DNA of 64,000 nucleotides from Melanocharis versteri (taxonomy: Eukaryota > Chordata > Aves > Passeriformes > Melanocharitidae), in the NCBI GenBank assembly GCA_013397845.1, contig VZTG01003228.1:84328-148327 (forward strand), read 5' to 3'. A program made the position numbers and the translations under genes. The notes beneath the pieces are model-generated. The model did not search any database and was not told the origin of the DNA. It was given only the letters and a program-made list of their open reading frames with translations. The first letter of the stretch is position 1. Each line of letters starts with the position of its first letter. This document shows positions 1-12,000 of this stretch, piece after piece.

Positions 1-1312
1 CATGCGGGGCTGTGCCTGCTGTCCCCGGGGGTCGGGGTGGTGGGGTCCAGTGGGATGCGGGGGGCTTTGTCCTGCCTCCCCCGGGCACCTCCTTGGCCCA
101 GGTGTTAGCACAGAAAAGGGACGTCTGAGCCTCCCTGTGTGCCCCACGCCAGTCTGCTGGGGTGATCCTCCCCACCACTGTCCCTGTGCGAGGCTGCAGC
201 TCATCCCTGACAGGGAAGCAGCGCAATGTCTGCTCACCAGGCTGAGCATTTTCCTTCATCCTGCTCATTCCCACAGGCAGGGCACCGGCGTGCCTGGTGT
301 GGAGCTGCACGGAGCCCGTGAGGGCTGTGTGAGATGTCGCCTGCATCCCTGGCAAATGCAGGGTGTGAGAGAGATCCTACCAGGTTCTGCCGTTTTCTGC
401 ACGCTCAAGGCTCTGCTTGATTAAGACCGCTTGTTGTTTTAGTAGCAGAAGGGACGTAATATCTGTCCACAAGGCACGATTTATTGAGGGTTGGAATCAC
501 AAAGAGTTTAAATTCAGATCCAACGCGCAGTGTGATTGCAGGCAGCAGGCTCACACTTGCACACACCACGTTTCACAGATACTGCGTTCTCCCTCTGCTG
601 CCGGTTCCTCCCACTGGGGATGATAACCATGGCAGCAAAAATGCTTTTTCTTTGCTTGTTTGTTTTATCATCCTTCCTTCCCTTCATCCCTAAGCATATC
701 TGTATGGTAGTGTGGTCCTGAGGGCTGCTCAGAGAGGCTCTCTGCTGCTGCTGCCTGTTGTGTACCTGGTCAGATGCTCTGGTGGTTGGTAGCTGCTGCT
801 GTGGAAACAGGAACAGGACTTCAGCAGCAACAGGAGGAGAGACATTTTTTCCAAGGGCTAAAACCAGCTCATTCTCCACAGACAGTTTTGCAGTTCTGTG
901 GGGGTAGATGAATCCCAGCTTGGAGTTAACATCTGCCTCCAAGTTGGATGCCAGAAAGACTGTTTCTCGACTGTGATTTGATTTTAGCCCAGCTCTTGCA
1001 AAACCCACCCAAAATGGTCAAAAAATACAGGTGATGTTGGTAAAAGGTAGCAGGATTTGGAAAAGCTCAAGTCCAAGCCCCGTGTGCCTTTTTTGCAATG
1101 TTCAGAGGGTCCATGCATGGGTTTGGCCTCGAACCTGAGCCCTGAGGTCTGACCTTGTGCCAGCACAGCTCGGCCTTGGGCAGCCACCCATTCCCCGTCT
1201 GCTGCTGAGGCCAGGGTGCAGGGAAGAGGGGCCTGGGAGGAGCAGCTCTTGCCAGGGGAAGGTGCAAGGGCACACACTGGGTCAGCGAGCCCAGCGCCCC
1301 GCTGCTGCGGGC

Positions 1313-1414
1313 ATCACAGAATCGTAGAATCGCAGAACGGTTTGGGTTGAAGGGACTGTAAAGGTCATCCAGTTCCAAAGCCCCTCCTATGGACAGGGAC
1401 ACCTTCTACTAGAC
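1313..1414 (-). repeat. CR1 LINE 3'-end fragment
   Basis: The + strand starts with the reversed CR1 tail (ATCACAGAATCGTAGAATCG, then AACGGTTTGGGTTGAAGGGA) and continues with the GGACAGGGACACCTTCTACT block, the usual end of avian CR1 elements in reverse orientation. Sequence to about 1600 may be an older, more diverged CR1 extension, but I cannot confirm that by eye. Confidence 0.85.
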
Positions 1415-4400
1415 TTTACCGTCTTGTGTAACATCTTCACAAATGTTCTGAATCTCAGTTAGGGAGTTGGGTTTTTTTGATTCCTTTATTTCTGTTATTA
1501 GGAAACTGTTCCAGAGATTGATTTTATTGAAGATTAGAAACCTTCTAATTTCCAGCCAAAGCATGTTCAGGTCTCTCTCATTCCTATGCTTTCATCCCGC
1601 CCCCACATTTTCCCAGCCCTGGTTTTCAGTTTAAGCTGTTCTTTTTCTGTCTCTCCACAATTTCTTCACTGGCTGCAGTCACCCCCCCGCTCCGTGTTTG
1701 TTGTGTGAATTGGGCCAAACGCTCTCTAGTTCCTGGCACAGCTGCCAGTGCCACCCTGCCACTGGGAACAGGTTTTTGTGGGAGGTTTGCCCCAATGCAT
1801 CCTCCCTCCACCAGCCCCTGCACTGCCTGGGCAAATGAGCGGTGAGCTCCTGCTCCTCCGTGCAGTGGGGACTGGGAAGGGCGGTGTGGGATGTGCAGTG
1901 GATGTGCAGGTAGCCATGGTGACAGTGCCCAGGGACCTGGTGCTGGCATGGCAGCCGCTCGTCTGGCTGCAGCAGGGATGCTGCCAGGCACAGAGGGCAG
2001 CACGGTGGGGGCAGTGGTGCCTGCCCTGTCTCTGCAGCACCCACGTGGGCATTGTGTGGATGCACAGAGCAACCTTCCAGCTGGATCCTGGGGAAGCAGA
2101 ATGCATGAGGATGTGAGCCTCTACTGCTTCCCTGAAGCATCCTCCATCAGGCTCCACTGGCATGGGAAGGGGGTGGTTGGAAGAGGTGGAGAAAACAGGC
2201 ACAGAAAATCTGTGTGCTTGAACAGGCTTTTCCTAGAGAGAGCCTCTTGAGGGAATTTCATGCCCTTGCTAGCAAGGCAGGACTCTAAAATGGGTGGACT
2301 TGAGAAAACAAGCAACTCTGTGTGTTAAATTCACAGTGGGCTGAGAAGAATTCAATGAGCCTGGGAGCCTGTGTGATGAGTTTCTGCATACAGGGCTGTG
2401 ATGAAACATGATCTATGTCCCTCTGCAGCGAAGAGCTGGTTCGTGTGATGGTGGGAGGGACCGGCGGGGCTTTGGGGGGCACAGGCACCTGGCCAGCACG
2501 GGGGCCAGGTTGTCAGACAGCACCTGTTGGTTTCCTGGGTCTCTCTCCTCTGTGCTGTGGTCCCCAGGGTGTGGGGACCTCCTCTGTGCTGAGCACTTCC
2601 TGGGCTGCTGGGAAAGCTGGTGCTGCCGTTTCTGGGTATAAGTATCCCTCTGTGCCACTGCCTAAGTGATGCTTCGCAGGTCACGTGGTGGCTTCCTCCA
2701 GGATCTGTTTTTTAGCCATTTCCACAGAAATAAGCAGGAGTGACCAGATCACTTTGGACATAGGGATGAGTCCATGGGCCATCAGTGGTTCCTTGAGAAT
2801 GTGGAAGAGGAGCTGGAGCGTGGTTTGCAGCTTGAGCTGTCCATGGCCTTGGTCTCGGGAAGGTCTCTGGCTTTCCTGTTCTTTGTCTGAAGCTCTCCTC
2901 TGGGGTGACACGCAGCCTCTCCTCCCCAGTGTGGTGGCCCTGGGAGCCCTCTCAGTTCTTCTGGTCTGAAACTGTTGAGCAGTAAAGAGCCACCCCTGAG
3001 AACAAGCTGGGGCTTGTGGGAAGCTGCATTTAACACATCGAGTTTCTCTTCTCACTTCAACAGTACCATAAAGGGGAGAAAACAGTGTTTAAAATATTCC
3101 GTGAACTGAGTCAGAGGTAATTTGGACACTGTTTTCCTTTGCTCTGTAGGTCAAGCTGATGATGTGCACGGCATGTTCTTCCTGTCAGGACAAAATCTAA
3201 TATTTCTGGGCGCCCACAACCTTCTTTAGAATCATAATAGGAAGCTGAATGCCCTCAGAGTGCCGCAAGCAATATTAAAGCACTAATGATGCAATCAGTC
3301 TCCTACCCCAGTAAGAAAGGGAAGAATTATGCTGCCCTTGCTAGGCACAGTCCTGGTCTGAGGGGTCCCCAGCAGTGCAGCACTGTTCCCAGTAGGCAGG
3401 GGCTGCTTACCAGGCTGGGTTGGAGCAATGTGATCTTGGTTCTGGCAGAGGCCCCTGGGAGACGTTAATTTAGAACAGGTCCAGATGGTACTGAGGAGTC
3501 GTCCTCCCCCGGGGTTTTGTTCCCTAATTTTGGCTGCTCGGTTATGATTTGCCTGTGCCTGCTCTGAAAGGAGGAAGGCTTTTTCCTTTTTGTTTTTGAG
3601 CCTGTGTGAAATACCTCGGGGGGAAGAGGGGAAGTGAGAAAATGTCATTGCAGAGACTATTTCTGGAGGCACTCCCATGCGGTTGAGATGGTGCTGGGCA
3701 GGCGGTGGTGTGGTACCCGGGAGAGAGGGAAGCTGGTGGCCTCGGGGGAGCTGGGGTTGGGTCCTTGGTGTGTTTTTAACCTTTGCCTGGTTCAAATGCA
3801 GTTGCTTGGATCTGTGGTGGCTGATGCGGCCCTGGTGGGCTGCCAGATGTGTGGGGATGGGGAGCAGGAAGAGCTCCACTTTCACCACTGCCAGCCACAG
3901 GTGTCCGCAGGTGCTGGTGTGGAGTGAGGTGGGCTTGTGCGGGGGCTGCTCCACCGTCCTGGACAGTGGGAAATGGGGAGGTTTCCCTATGGCCATCCCA
4001 GGCTCCTGCCCTCTTGTGCTCTGAAATCCTGGGGCAGGTGTGGGGTCACTCTGTGCTTTAGCACAGATGTGACGTGAGGAAGAGCTGTGGGAGTGATTAT
4101 GACCTACTGACTGGGGTGGCCTCCTGGCAAAGGGGAGTCAGGTCCTGCCGTGCTGTGCGTGTCCCTGTTACCCTTCCTGCTTCCGTGTCATCTCCGGCAG
4201 CCGCGAGTTCCCGTAGGGCCGAAGCAGCAGAACAAGGCGCAGTAGCTGGTGCTGCAGGGGGAAAGGTCTAAAGCTGGCCGTTTCTCTGGGACTCTCCAAG
4301 TTGTTCCTGGTGTGGTACCAGCTAAAGGCAGTGCCTCCCACAGCCACTATCACTCCCTGTGCCACTCCTCTGCATGCAGGGCCGTGCTGGAGCAGCTGAG

Positions 4401-5599
4401 CTGGGTCTCGTTCCAACGTGCGGCAGAGCCTCGCTATACCCAAAGCTTTTCTTTTCAGACATGTTAATTGTGAGCAGCTCGGTAGAGCTGGGCAGGAATC
4501 AGCTGGGAGGAGTGTAAGGAAGACATGACCTGGGGGAAGATGAAGCGAGAGGATAGCATCACACTGCTGTTGATGCAGAGCTTTGACACAGATCATGCAG
4601 GCCAGGAACAAATGTGCTCCAAGCAAATGTCTGCTCCAGATATTTTGTAGTACCTGAATTATGGCTTCAAAGCCTGCAGCATGGGTTGTTTTTTTAAAAA
4701 TAATGTCCTTAACAGCTCTAAAATTCAAAGGATTTCCATTTCATCCCTTTAAGACTGTAGGCAGAAAAGTAGGAGTTGAAAAAGCTGGATTTCAGTCCAA
4801 GCTTTTTCCCTGAAGTTATTTCTCTCTCCAACTCCCTATACCCTCTCTCCCCCCACCCCTTTCTTTCACACATTAGACAAAATTCAAACATCTCTCAATT
4901 TAAAGCTTTTGGGTGCTTGGATGAGAACGCTGGGCTAGAGGTTCTTTCAACCCAGCGTGGTACAGGGAACAGCATCTGTTTTCTTGGGATTTGTGATGGA
5001 TGGGAGCTCATACCCAGCTAGATGTCAGCATTTCCATTTCCATGGGTTTTCTGAAGCCTGGCCATTAAAGGATGGGGGATTTGGGTGGTGGTCAGGCTGC
5101 AGATGCCACTTCAGAGTTACAGAGCTGCTGGGGAACCAGAGGATGGAAAACCTGTGTGACCCGGGCAGCTGCATGGGAGTGAGTGGGAGATGCCTTGCTG
5201 GGCTCTGGGATGGTGGCATCTGTTTGCCATGAGAGATGAAGTGATGGGGTTTTTGCTGACTGAGGTTTGATGTCTTTAGTGGGATGTCCCCTGAGGGGCA
5301 CTGGAGGGATGGGTGGCGGTTCCCCTGCCGGGGAGCCAGCCTGGTGCTGTGACAGCAGCGCTACCATTTCGGGGACAGAGAGGAAGAGGCAGACTGCCAC
5401 GCGGCCACCCGTGATTCTCTGGATCGGGCCTCAGTGGCTGGGGCAGCCGCAGGGCACGGTGTTTGTGGGCGACACGGTGTCCGCGGCTCAGCCCCGCTGG
5501 TGGTCCTGCCATTAGGAGAAATACGATATTTGCAGCGTGAGGTTGCGAAAAGCCTGTGGCCACGAAAAGAAAGGGAAATGACTTTTCTTGCGGTGTTTG

Positions 5600-5780
5600 T
5601 GTGCGCGTGTGCATGCGCTGCTGCGCTGGGGGCGGCCGGCCGGGCCGCGCTGGGGTCCCNTCCCTCCCTCCCTCCCTCGCTGCTCGGAGCCGTGTGAGGA
5701 GCTTTCCTCCCCTCCGCGGCTCCGCAGCGGGAGCTCCGGGCGCTGTGGCGCGGTGCCCTCAGGCAGAGCCCTTCCCACCG
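5600..5780. promoter_or_regulatory. GC-rich, CpG-dense block with CCCT repeat and one undetermined base
   Basis: The block contains GGGGGCGGCCGGCCGGGCCG, an n at 5660, then a (TCCC)n tract and many CG dinucleotides. It stands out from the surrounding intron and could be a small CpG island or promoter-like element. No start codon, TATA box or splice donor ties it to a transcript. The n marks a place where the assembler could not cross the low-complexity tract. Confidence 0.4.
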
Positions 5781-7610
5781 GCCCGTGCCAGCAGCAGCAT
5801 GTGGGCGTCGGGAAGGACCTTCCTGCCCTGTGCCCGCAGGAAGCCTGGCGCAGCTCCAGCCCAGCGAAACCTCGTGAGCCCTGCAGGGATGGGCAGTGAG
5901 GGGACCTCCCTGGGGGCTCGTGGTGGGCTCTTGTGGGCGCGTCACCTGCAAGAGTGTCTGCCCCTGCACCTTTCTGTCGCTGCTGAGGCCCTGCTGCCTG
6001 CTCCCCCTGCACCCAGACAGCGATGCTTACAGCCACCTCTGGCGCCCTGGGGTGTGCAGCAGGCTCTCTCCTGGTCCAGGGCAGGTTCCCAGCACCACTG
6101 GCAGCTCCATGAGTCCTCCCTTCTTCGTCCGTCCTCAGCAGAGCGCCACGGCTGCTGCCTGCACCCCGGGTGCAGCGGGACTGTTTGCTCCTGTCGCTTC
6201 TCTCTGAGAGGTGCTGATCTGTAGGGAAACAGCTTGAGAAAACGACACCGTTCTCCCTCTGCCCTCCCCTCAGGTCTTCTCTCCGAGGTGTTTTATGCCT
6301 GTAGCAAGTCTGTATGGTTGTGATGGTGTTGGGTGTTTGGGGCTTGGCTGCTCTGTCCCCTCCCCGTTCCGCAGTGGCTGTAGGGGCTGGGACTGGACGA
6401 TGGCAGCCCCGGGGCTTTGCGGGGATGGGGTGCCGTGGGCTCGGAGCTGCCTGAGACCGGCTGGGGGAAATGCTGAGTAGCTGTGAGGGCCGTGGGAGGG
6501 CAGCTGGTGCCCCGAGGCTTTCGGCAGGGTCCCCTGGGATGGAGCGCACGCCTGGCTGAAGCCAAGAGAGCTGCCTTGGCTGGGTTGTGTTTTCTGTCCA
6601 TACAAAGGGGAAGGGAGCACTTCGATAGACTTCTGTACAAATAAGTTCTGTGATATGTGGGCTCATTTTGTGGTGGCCAAATCGCAGCTCTTGGACAGCT
6701 CTGCCCCACAGTCGCTGTTGTGGGCAGCGGCCCTGGGGTCCGGGGGTCATCCCAGGCTCTTCCCGCTGCGGCAGAGCAGAGGCGTGACCCTCCTTGGCAG
6801 GGGCATTCAGGGCCAGCTGGGCTTTGCTCTGTTTTTTTCTTGCTGTGCTTTGGCAGTTGCAGGGGAAAGAAAACCACGAGCCGGAGAGTCACTCAGGAAA
6901 ATGGGGTCTGCACTGGCTGTTGGGGACTGTGCTGCTTTTGGGGGGCTGCACTGGCTCTTGGGGGCTGTGCCACCGCTGTAGATGGGGCTGGGAGAACAGG
7001 ACACGGGTTTTCCTTTAGACAGCACGCCAGTATCTGCATGGTGAGAGCTGCGGGGGAAGCCCCATGCCCCATGAGCTGCGGGTGTTGCTCCCAAGAGGGA
7101 CGCTGCCTGGAAAGCCCTGTGCACTGCCGGGAGAACCCTTCCGTGGGCCTTTACTGGAGAAGAAGGGACCTGCCACTGCCTCGTACCTGAACCTGCATCT
7201 TCTCACGGTCCCGGCCGACCCACCCTTCCTGTGGGGCTGCGTGTGAAGTGCTTGGGCACACCCAGCCGCCTCCTGCTGTGGCTGCACTTGCTATTTCCAG
7301 CCTCTGCTGGGCTGGAAATCGCTATTTTCTTCCTCTCTCCCAGCTGCATCTGCTGCCAGCGAGGTCCCAGAGCAGCGTGTTTGTCTTCGGGGGCAGATGT
7401 GGTGCCCCCAGTTTGGCTGTAGGGATGCACAGGGTGTGCAAAGCCATCGTGAGTGCTGCCCGCGGGGCTGGTGCTGCCCAGGGCGGGGAGCCCCAGGGCT
7501 GTGGGGTGTGGGGAGTTTCATTTTGCTGCCTTCGGAGCAGGGCAGGCCAACGGCCCTCAGTCACACTGCAACTGCGGTTTCCCAAACATGGGAGTTTATT
7601 TCCTGTGTGG

Positions 7611-7650
7611 GTTTTTTTTTGTTGTTGTTGTTGTTTCTTTTTTTCCTCTT
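7611..7650 (+). repeat. Poly-T / (GTT)n simple repeat
   Basis: A T run followed by several GTT units and another T run. This is a simple low-complexity tract inside the intron. Confidence 0.85.
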
Positions 7651-8383
7651 TCTCACTCTAAAAGGCCAAATAACAACTGTTTTTTCTTCCCGTGGTTCCG
7701 GATGGAGCCACTCGTGCAGCCCCCCTTCAGGGACAGGTCCCATGGGAGCTGCCCCAGCCACCCACTGTCCCTGAGCTGCTTTGCCTCTGCCACTGAATTT
7801 GGAAACAGCTCTGCTCTCCAGCATGCTCTGATGTTCAGCATCATTTAATGATCAACAAGGTCTGGGCAGGCTTGTAAGGTATTAAGTCACAATAGCAGGT
7901 GCCCTAGGTCTATTTTTAGGAGCAGCAGCGTGCTGGCTCTTCAGAGCAGAGCATGGAAGCTGATGTTTGGGGAAATGCCTGGAACAGAGCTCCCGTGGCC
8001 ATGGGGTTTTATGAGGGTGCTGTTGCTGCAAGAGAGGGACTCTGGGAAAGGTAATGGTATCTGTGCTCAGTGCCTGCCAGGCTTGGCCTGTGGCATGGAG
8101 TGCCAGGGACCCGGCCCCCTGTGCCACCCGCGGGTGCAGCCCCCTCCCGACAGCGGAGCCCAGCCAGGGGGGAGAAGGTAAAGCTGCAGGGGAGGGGGGA
8201 AGCTGTATTTCTGTGGCCGTGCCGTGTCCTCTGCGATCACAGTGCAAAACACGAGGGCGTTGGGGGTGTTATTTTGCTGTTTGGTCTTTTTTTTGAGATG
8301 TGGAATTGATTCCATGTGGCAGATAACAGCAATTTTCAGTGGCTGCCAAAAGACATTGTTTTGCATTTTGAGACATTACTATG

Positions 8384-8399
8384 ATTTGCATTAATTAAT
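8384..8399. promoter_or_regulatory. Octamer plus homeodomain-type motif pair (candidate only)
   Basis: ATTTGCAT (8384-8391), the reverse complement of the POU octamer ATGCAAAT, directly abuts TAATTAAT-type homeodomain core sequence (8391-8399). It lies in a short AT-rich island within GC-richer intron, about 580 bp upstream of a coding exon. Motif matches this short occur by chance, so only conservation would make it a real element. Confidence 0.25.
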
Positions 8400-8978
8400 A
8401 TTAATATGACTGTAACCACAATGATTCTGAGGAGATGAGCACTCATTATCAGTGCCAGGGAAATGAGTGAAGCAACTGGGCCTCCCAGTCCCACAAGAGC
8501 CAGCTGGGGCTGGGAGTGATGGGGCTGCTCTGTGTTTTGTCTGCCTGGGGCCAGGTTGCAATTTGTGGGGTTTGGTGGGATCTTCCCAACATGTCAGGGC
8601 CGTCCCAGGTCCATTATCTGTAAATACATGTTTTGTGGAAGCTGTGCTTTGGAGAGAGCTGGGACATAGGCGATGCCCTCCTCTGCTGCCCAGGTCACCT
8701 CTGGCATTCCAGATTCGGAGGCAGCAGTTCTGCACCAGGAAAGAACTAGGGAGATTTTTTTCTTGCTTGCTGCCAGGCTTAATTTTGGGTTAAATCTTGG
8801 TTGATTTTGTTTTCCGATGAAGCGTTTCTGTGGTGATCGTCGTGTCAGCCGGAGAGCTGGCACATCCAAAGGATGTGCTGAGGTCGTGTTTGGCAGCAGC
8901 CCCCAGCACCCAACCCCCTCCCAGCTACATCTGGAGCCCCTGTGCCTGCAGTAACACCCTCCTCTGCTCTCTCCCCAG

Positions 8979-9014
8979 GATCGACAAGACAATGCTGGCC
9001 AGCCTGAAGATCAA
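8979..9014 (+). CDS. RAP1GAP2: RAP1GAP2 coding exon, residues about 16-27
   Basis: The exon is 36 nt with acceptor CTCTCCCCAG and donor GTGAGT. It encodes IDKTMLASLKI plus two bases of the next Lys. The first G finishes a Trp codon if the upstream exon ends as in mammalian RAP1GAP2. The ATG at 8992-8994 could serve as a start for transcripts lacking the upstream exon. Confidence 0.95.
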
Positions 9015-12000
9015 GTGAGTACCTGGCTCTTTTCTCCCGGTGATTTCCCGTGGGATGCGTGGTGCTGGGAGCTGGCGCTGTGTGTGGGGGATGCTTTCCT
9101 GGGAGCTGGGCTCCAGCTGGTGCAGTGGAGTCCAGCCATGTCCGCCTACTCCAGGACACGCGTTCCTGCATGTCCCACAGTCTGTTCTCCTGAAAGCCTG
9201 AAGTGAATCAGGCTCTGGGAGGTTACAACAAGCACAGTGACACGATCGCTGTGAGATCAGTGGGCTGAGGTGTGCATGGAGCAGCTCACCAGGCACCAGC
9301 TCTGCCTTGGGGGTAACAGGGGTGGGAATCAGCAGGTCAGGCTGGCACTGAGCTTCTGGGTGTAAATCCAGTGAAGTCCGGAGGTTTTGTATTTTGTTTT
9401 TCAGCCTGGAGAGGTGGTGAGTGTCAGTGGAACAGTGGGTGCCTGTGACCCACCTCCTCTCCTGTGCTGCTGAGGGGCTCTGGGCACTGCTCTGGAAGGG
9501 GTGGAGATGCTACTGGGGCCCGGGAGGGTCTGTGGACTGGCAGTGTTGCTTGGTAGGTCCATCTTGGATTTGCCACAGACTTGCTGGGCACTGGTGGGTG
9601 GTGTGGGTTGTGTGGCTCTGGCGAGGTGGTTGCTGGGCCAAGTCCTGTGCAGTTATGGAGTGAGTTGTGTGAGGTCACCGTCCTTACTGGGATATGTCCA
9701 CAGCTGATGGGGGAGAGGTGGTGAAGGTCTGGGAATGGTGGCACTGATGCTCTCTGCTCCCCCAGCTCTTGTGGCTGTCTGGGACCTGCCTCCTGTTCCC
9801 ACCACCCTTGTCCTGCTGGCTGCACATCCTGGGTACCGACCCCTTCCCTCCCACTGTGGTGCATCCTCCCCTCTCCTGGATTCTGGATAAGCTCCCTGGC
9901 TCGGGGGTTCCCCGTTGTGAGCACAGGTATAGCTTCAGCACTATCAGCTACACCCTGTGCTGATACAGAAATGCTGTGGCCAAGCCTCCCCTGGGTTCCA
10001 GGCAATGCATAGGGTGATGGCTCCTGCGGTTTCCCTCTATAATCATTGTGCAAATTATTCATTAATGGAAAAGTATCCGGAAAGCCTGTGGGAGCTGCTG
10101 CCTGAACGAGCTGGCAAATGCCCGTTGTAAATGGCACAGCAGAATCGCTGGTGCTACACTCATTGCTCAGGTTGTGCTGAACTAATGAGAACTTTAAATC
10201 AATGTTTACCACTTTGGGGAGTGGAGGGAATTCTCTGCAGACTTTCCTTTTCTTGTGAAGCCAAGAAGGACTGAGCTGCTCCTTGTACTCTGCTGTACAC
10301 TTTGCCCTGATTTTTTTCTAAGGCTAGTGCAGCAGTTCTGCAGCAGAAACTCCCTGCACCCTCCCCTCTCCACCGTGCCAGGCAACTAATGCCGTGCTTG
10401 GAATGCCGTGCCAGTGCTGTGGGCACGCTGCCGCGCTCCTGCCTGAGCAGGGTGAGTGTCTGGGGCCGCGTTTCTCTCTCTCCATCTCTACCTTTCCTGC
10501 CTTGGCCAGAGGAGGGAGTTTCCTTGGAGCTTTTGATGAACATCCACTGCTGTTTGCAGCTAATGCTTTCCACAGCCCCGTGGTACTTCTGCTCTGTGGG
10601 CAGGCTGCTTCATTAAGTGGTTCTGTAATTGGGGCTGAGCCAGAGCCAGTTTCGTATTTGTAAAAGCTTTTAAAATTATAAAAATTTGATAAACCCAAAC
10701 TTTTGGTTTTTTAGCGCCCTCTTGTTACTGCTGCAGCCTCTGTCTGAGTGTCCTGATTTAACCTATGGCACAGAGGCACCAGGCATCTGAAGTTTTCTTT
10801 CCCTGTATAAGTTATTACCGAAAATCCGAGCTGCTTTCCGCATGCCCTGGAGCACCTCAGGGAGCCTCGCGCTGCTGCAGACATCAGCACTGGCTCGCAG
10901 AACCCTGGCGGGGGCCACCAGCGCACGGTGGTGGATGTGGCCCCGCAGAGCTGGCGTTTGGAGGGACGGAGCGCGGCAGCGGGAGGGCTGAGTGATGCAA
11001 GGCAATCCCTGCCTGTCCTCCGCAGGGATAAACTCGCCCACACAGGGTCAGGATAAACTCACCCACGCGGGTGGCGCTGGGGCATCGAAGCAGTTTTTCC
11101 TCTGCCTGTCTCTCCTTTTTCTTCTCCAGTTGGGGTTTCATTAGTTCCTATGGTAACCGTGAGTGTGTCTGAGGGACTGGAGAGCGTGAGTAGGCACTGC
11201 AGAGTGGGAGTGTCGGGAGAGGGGATGGCTGGGGGGGCCTGGCACCACAGGCAGGGCTCAGCTGACCCCTCCGGTGACAGGCGCTGGCAAAGGTGCCAGG
11301 GCTGCAGGTGGGCAGGGAAGGTGTGGCACAGGACTCGAGCGTTCCCGGGCAGCTGCTGCCAAACAGCCACACAGCTCGGCCTCTGTGAAACACCCAGGAA
11401 GCTCTGGTGAGTTTGGGTCTGGCTCTGCCCCGAGGAGCTGGGCCATGTCCGTGCCTGCTGGGCAGAGGAACCTGAGAGCGTCAGCGCCCAGCCAGGAGCT
11501 GGCGTGCCCTGCCCCACCACTCGGGTTTGAATGTCCTGGCCATGGGCCGGCCCTGGCTCTGGAGCCCCCTGTCCTGTGGCAGGAGGAAGCTGAGCCTCTG
11601 GCTGCCATGGGGAGCCACGGGCTACTCTGGGGAGCTGAGATATGCTCCCGCCCAAAGGCAGTCTGTGGGGGATGAAGAGTCTGGGAGAGGGCTTGGGGAT
11701 ACTCTGCTCACTGTTTTTGGGGGTACACGTCCCCAGGGGTGGCAGCAGGCGCTGCTGCTGCTGTGCTCGGGTGCTGGGGCTGTTGAGAGCTGCTGGGACT
11801 GGGGCCGGCCCCAGGGAGCTGTGGGATGGAGACTGAGACACTTGGGCACTAAATGGGATTTGGCATGTGCAGACCCTGGGTTTTGGACCAATCCCATCGT
11901 GATCCCTACTTTTCTGTTACATTTTTTTATCCCTTACCCACTTCAGGGGAAAGCACTTGGAGCAGCTGAATCCCCTGGGCTGGCAAAAGGGAAATCGTGT

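Larger units (their letters stand above)
1..8978 (+). other. RAP1GAP2: 3' part of the upstream RAP1GAP2 intron
   Basis: No exon with convincing splice sites and homology is visible here. The expected first coding exon (MFGRKRS..., ending in phase 2) was looked for and not recognised, so it probably lies upstream of the window. The stretch holds one CR1 fragment, a GC-rich block near 5.6-5.8 kb, a GTT repeat and a short AT-rich motif cluster near 8.39 kb, all listed separately. Otherwise it looks like ordinary GC-moderate intron. Confidence 0.75.

Noticed and set aside
1421..1600. Possible extension of the CR1 element beyond 1414
   Set aside because: Some phrases (GAAACCTTCTAATTTCCAGC) look like older CR1 sequence but the match is too diverged to assert by eye.
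5512..6750. 412-codon open frame on the minus strand
   Set aside because: It is low-complexity, Pro/Arg/Gly-rich, crosses an n, resembles no known protein and lies in GC-rich intron where long open frames arise by chance.
1..8978. Search for the first coding exon (MFGRKRS-type) and a 5' UTR
   Set aside because: No matching codons ending in phase 2 with a donor were found, so the exon is presumed to be outside the window.
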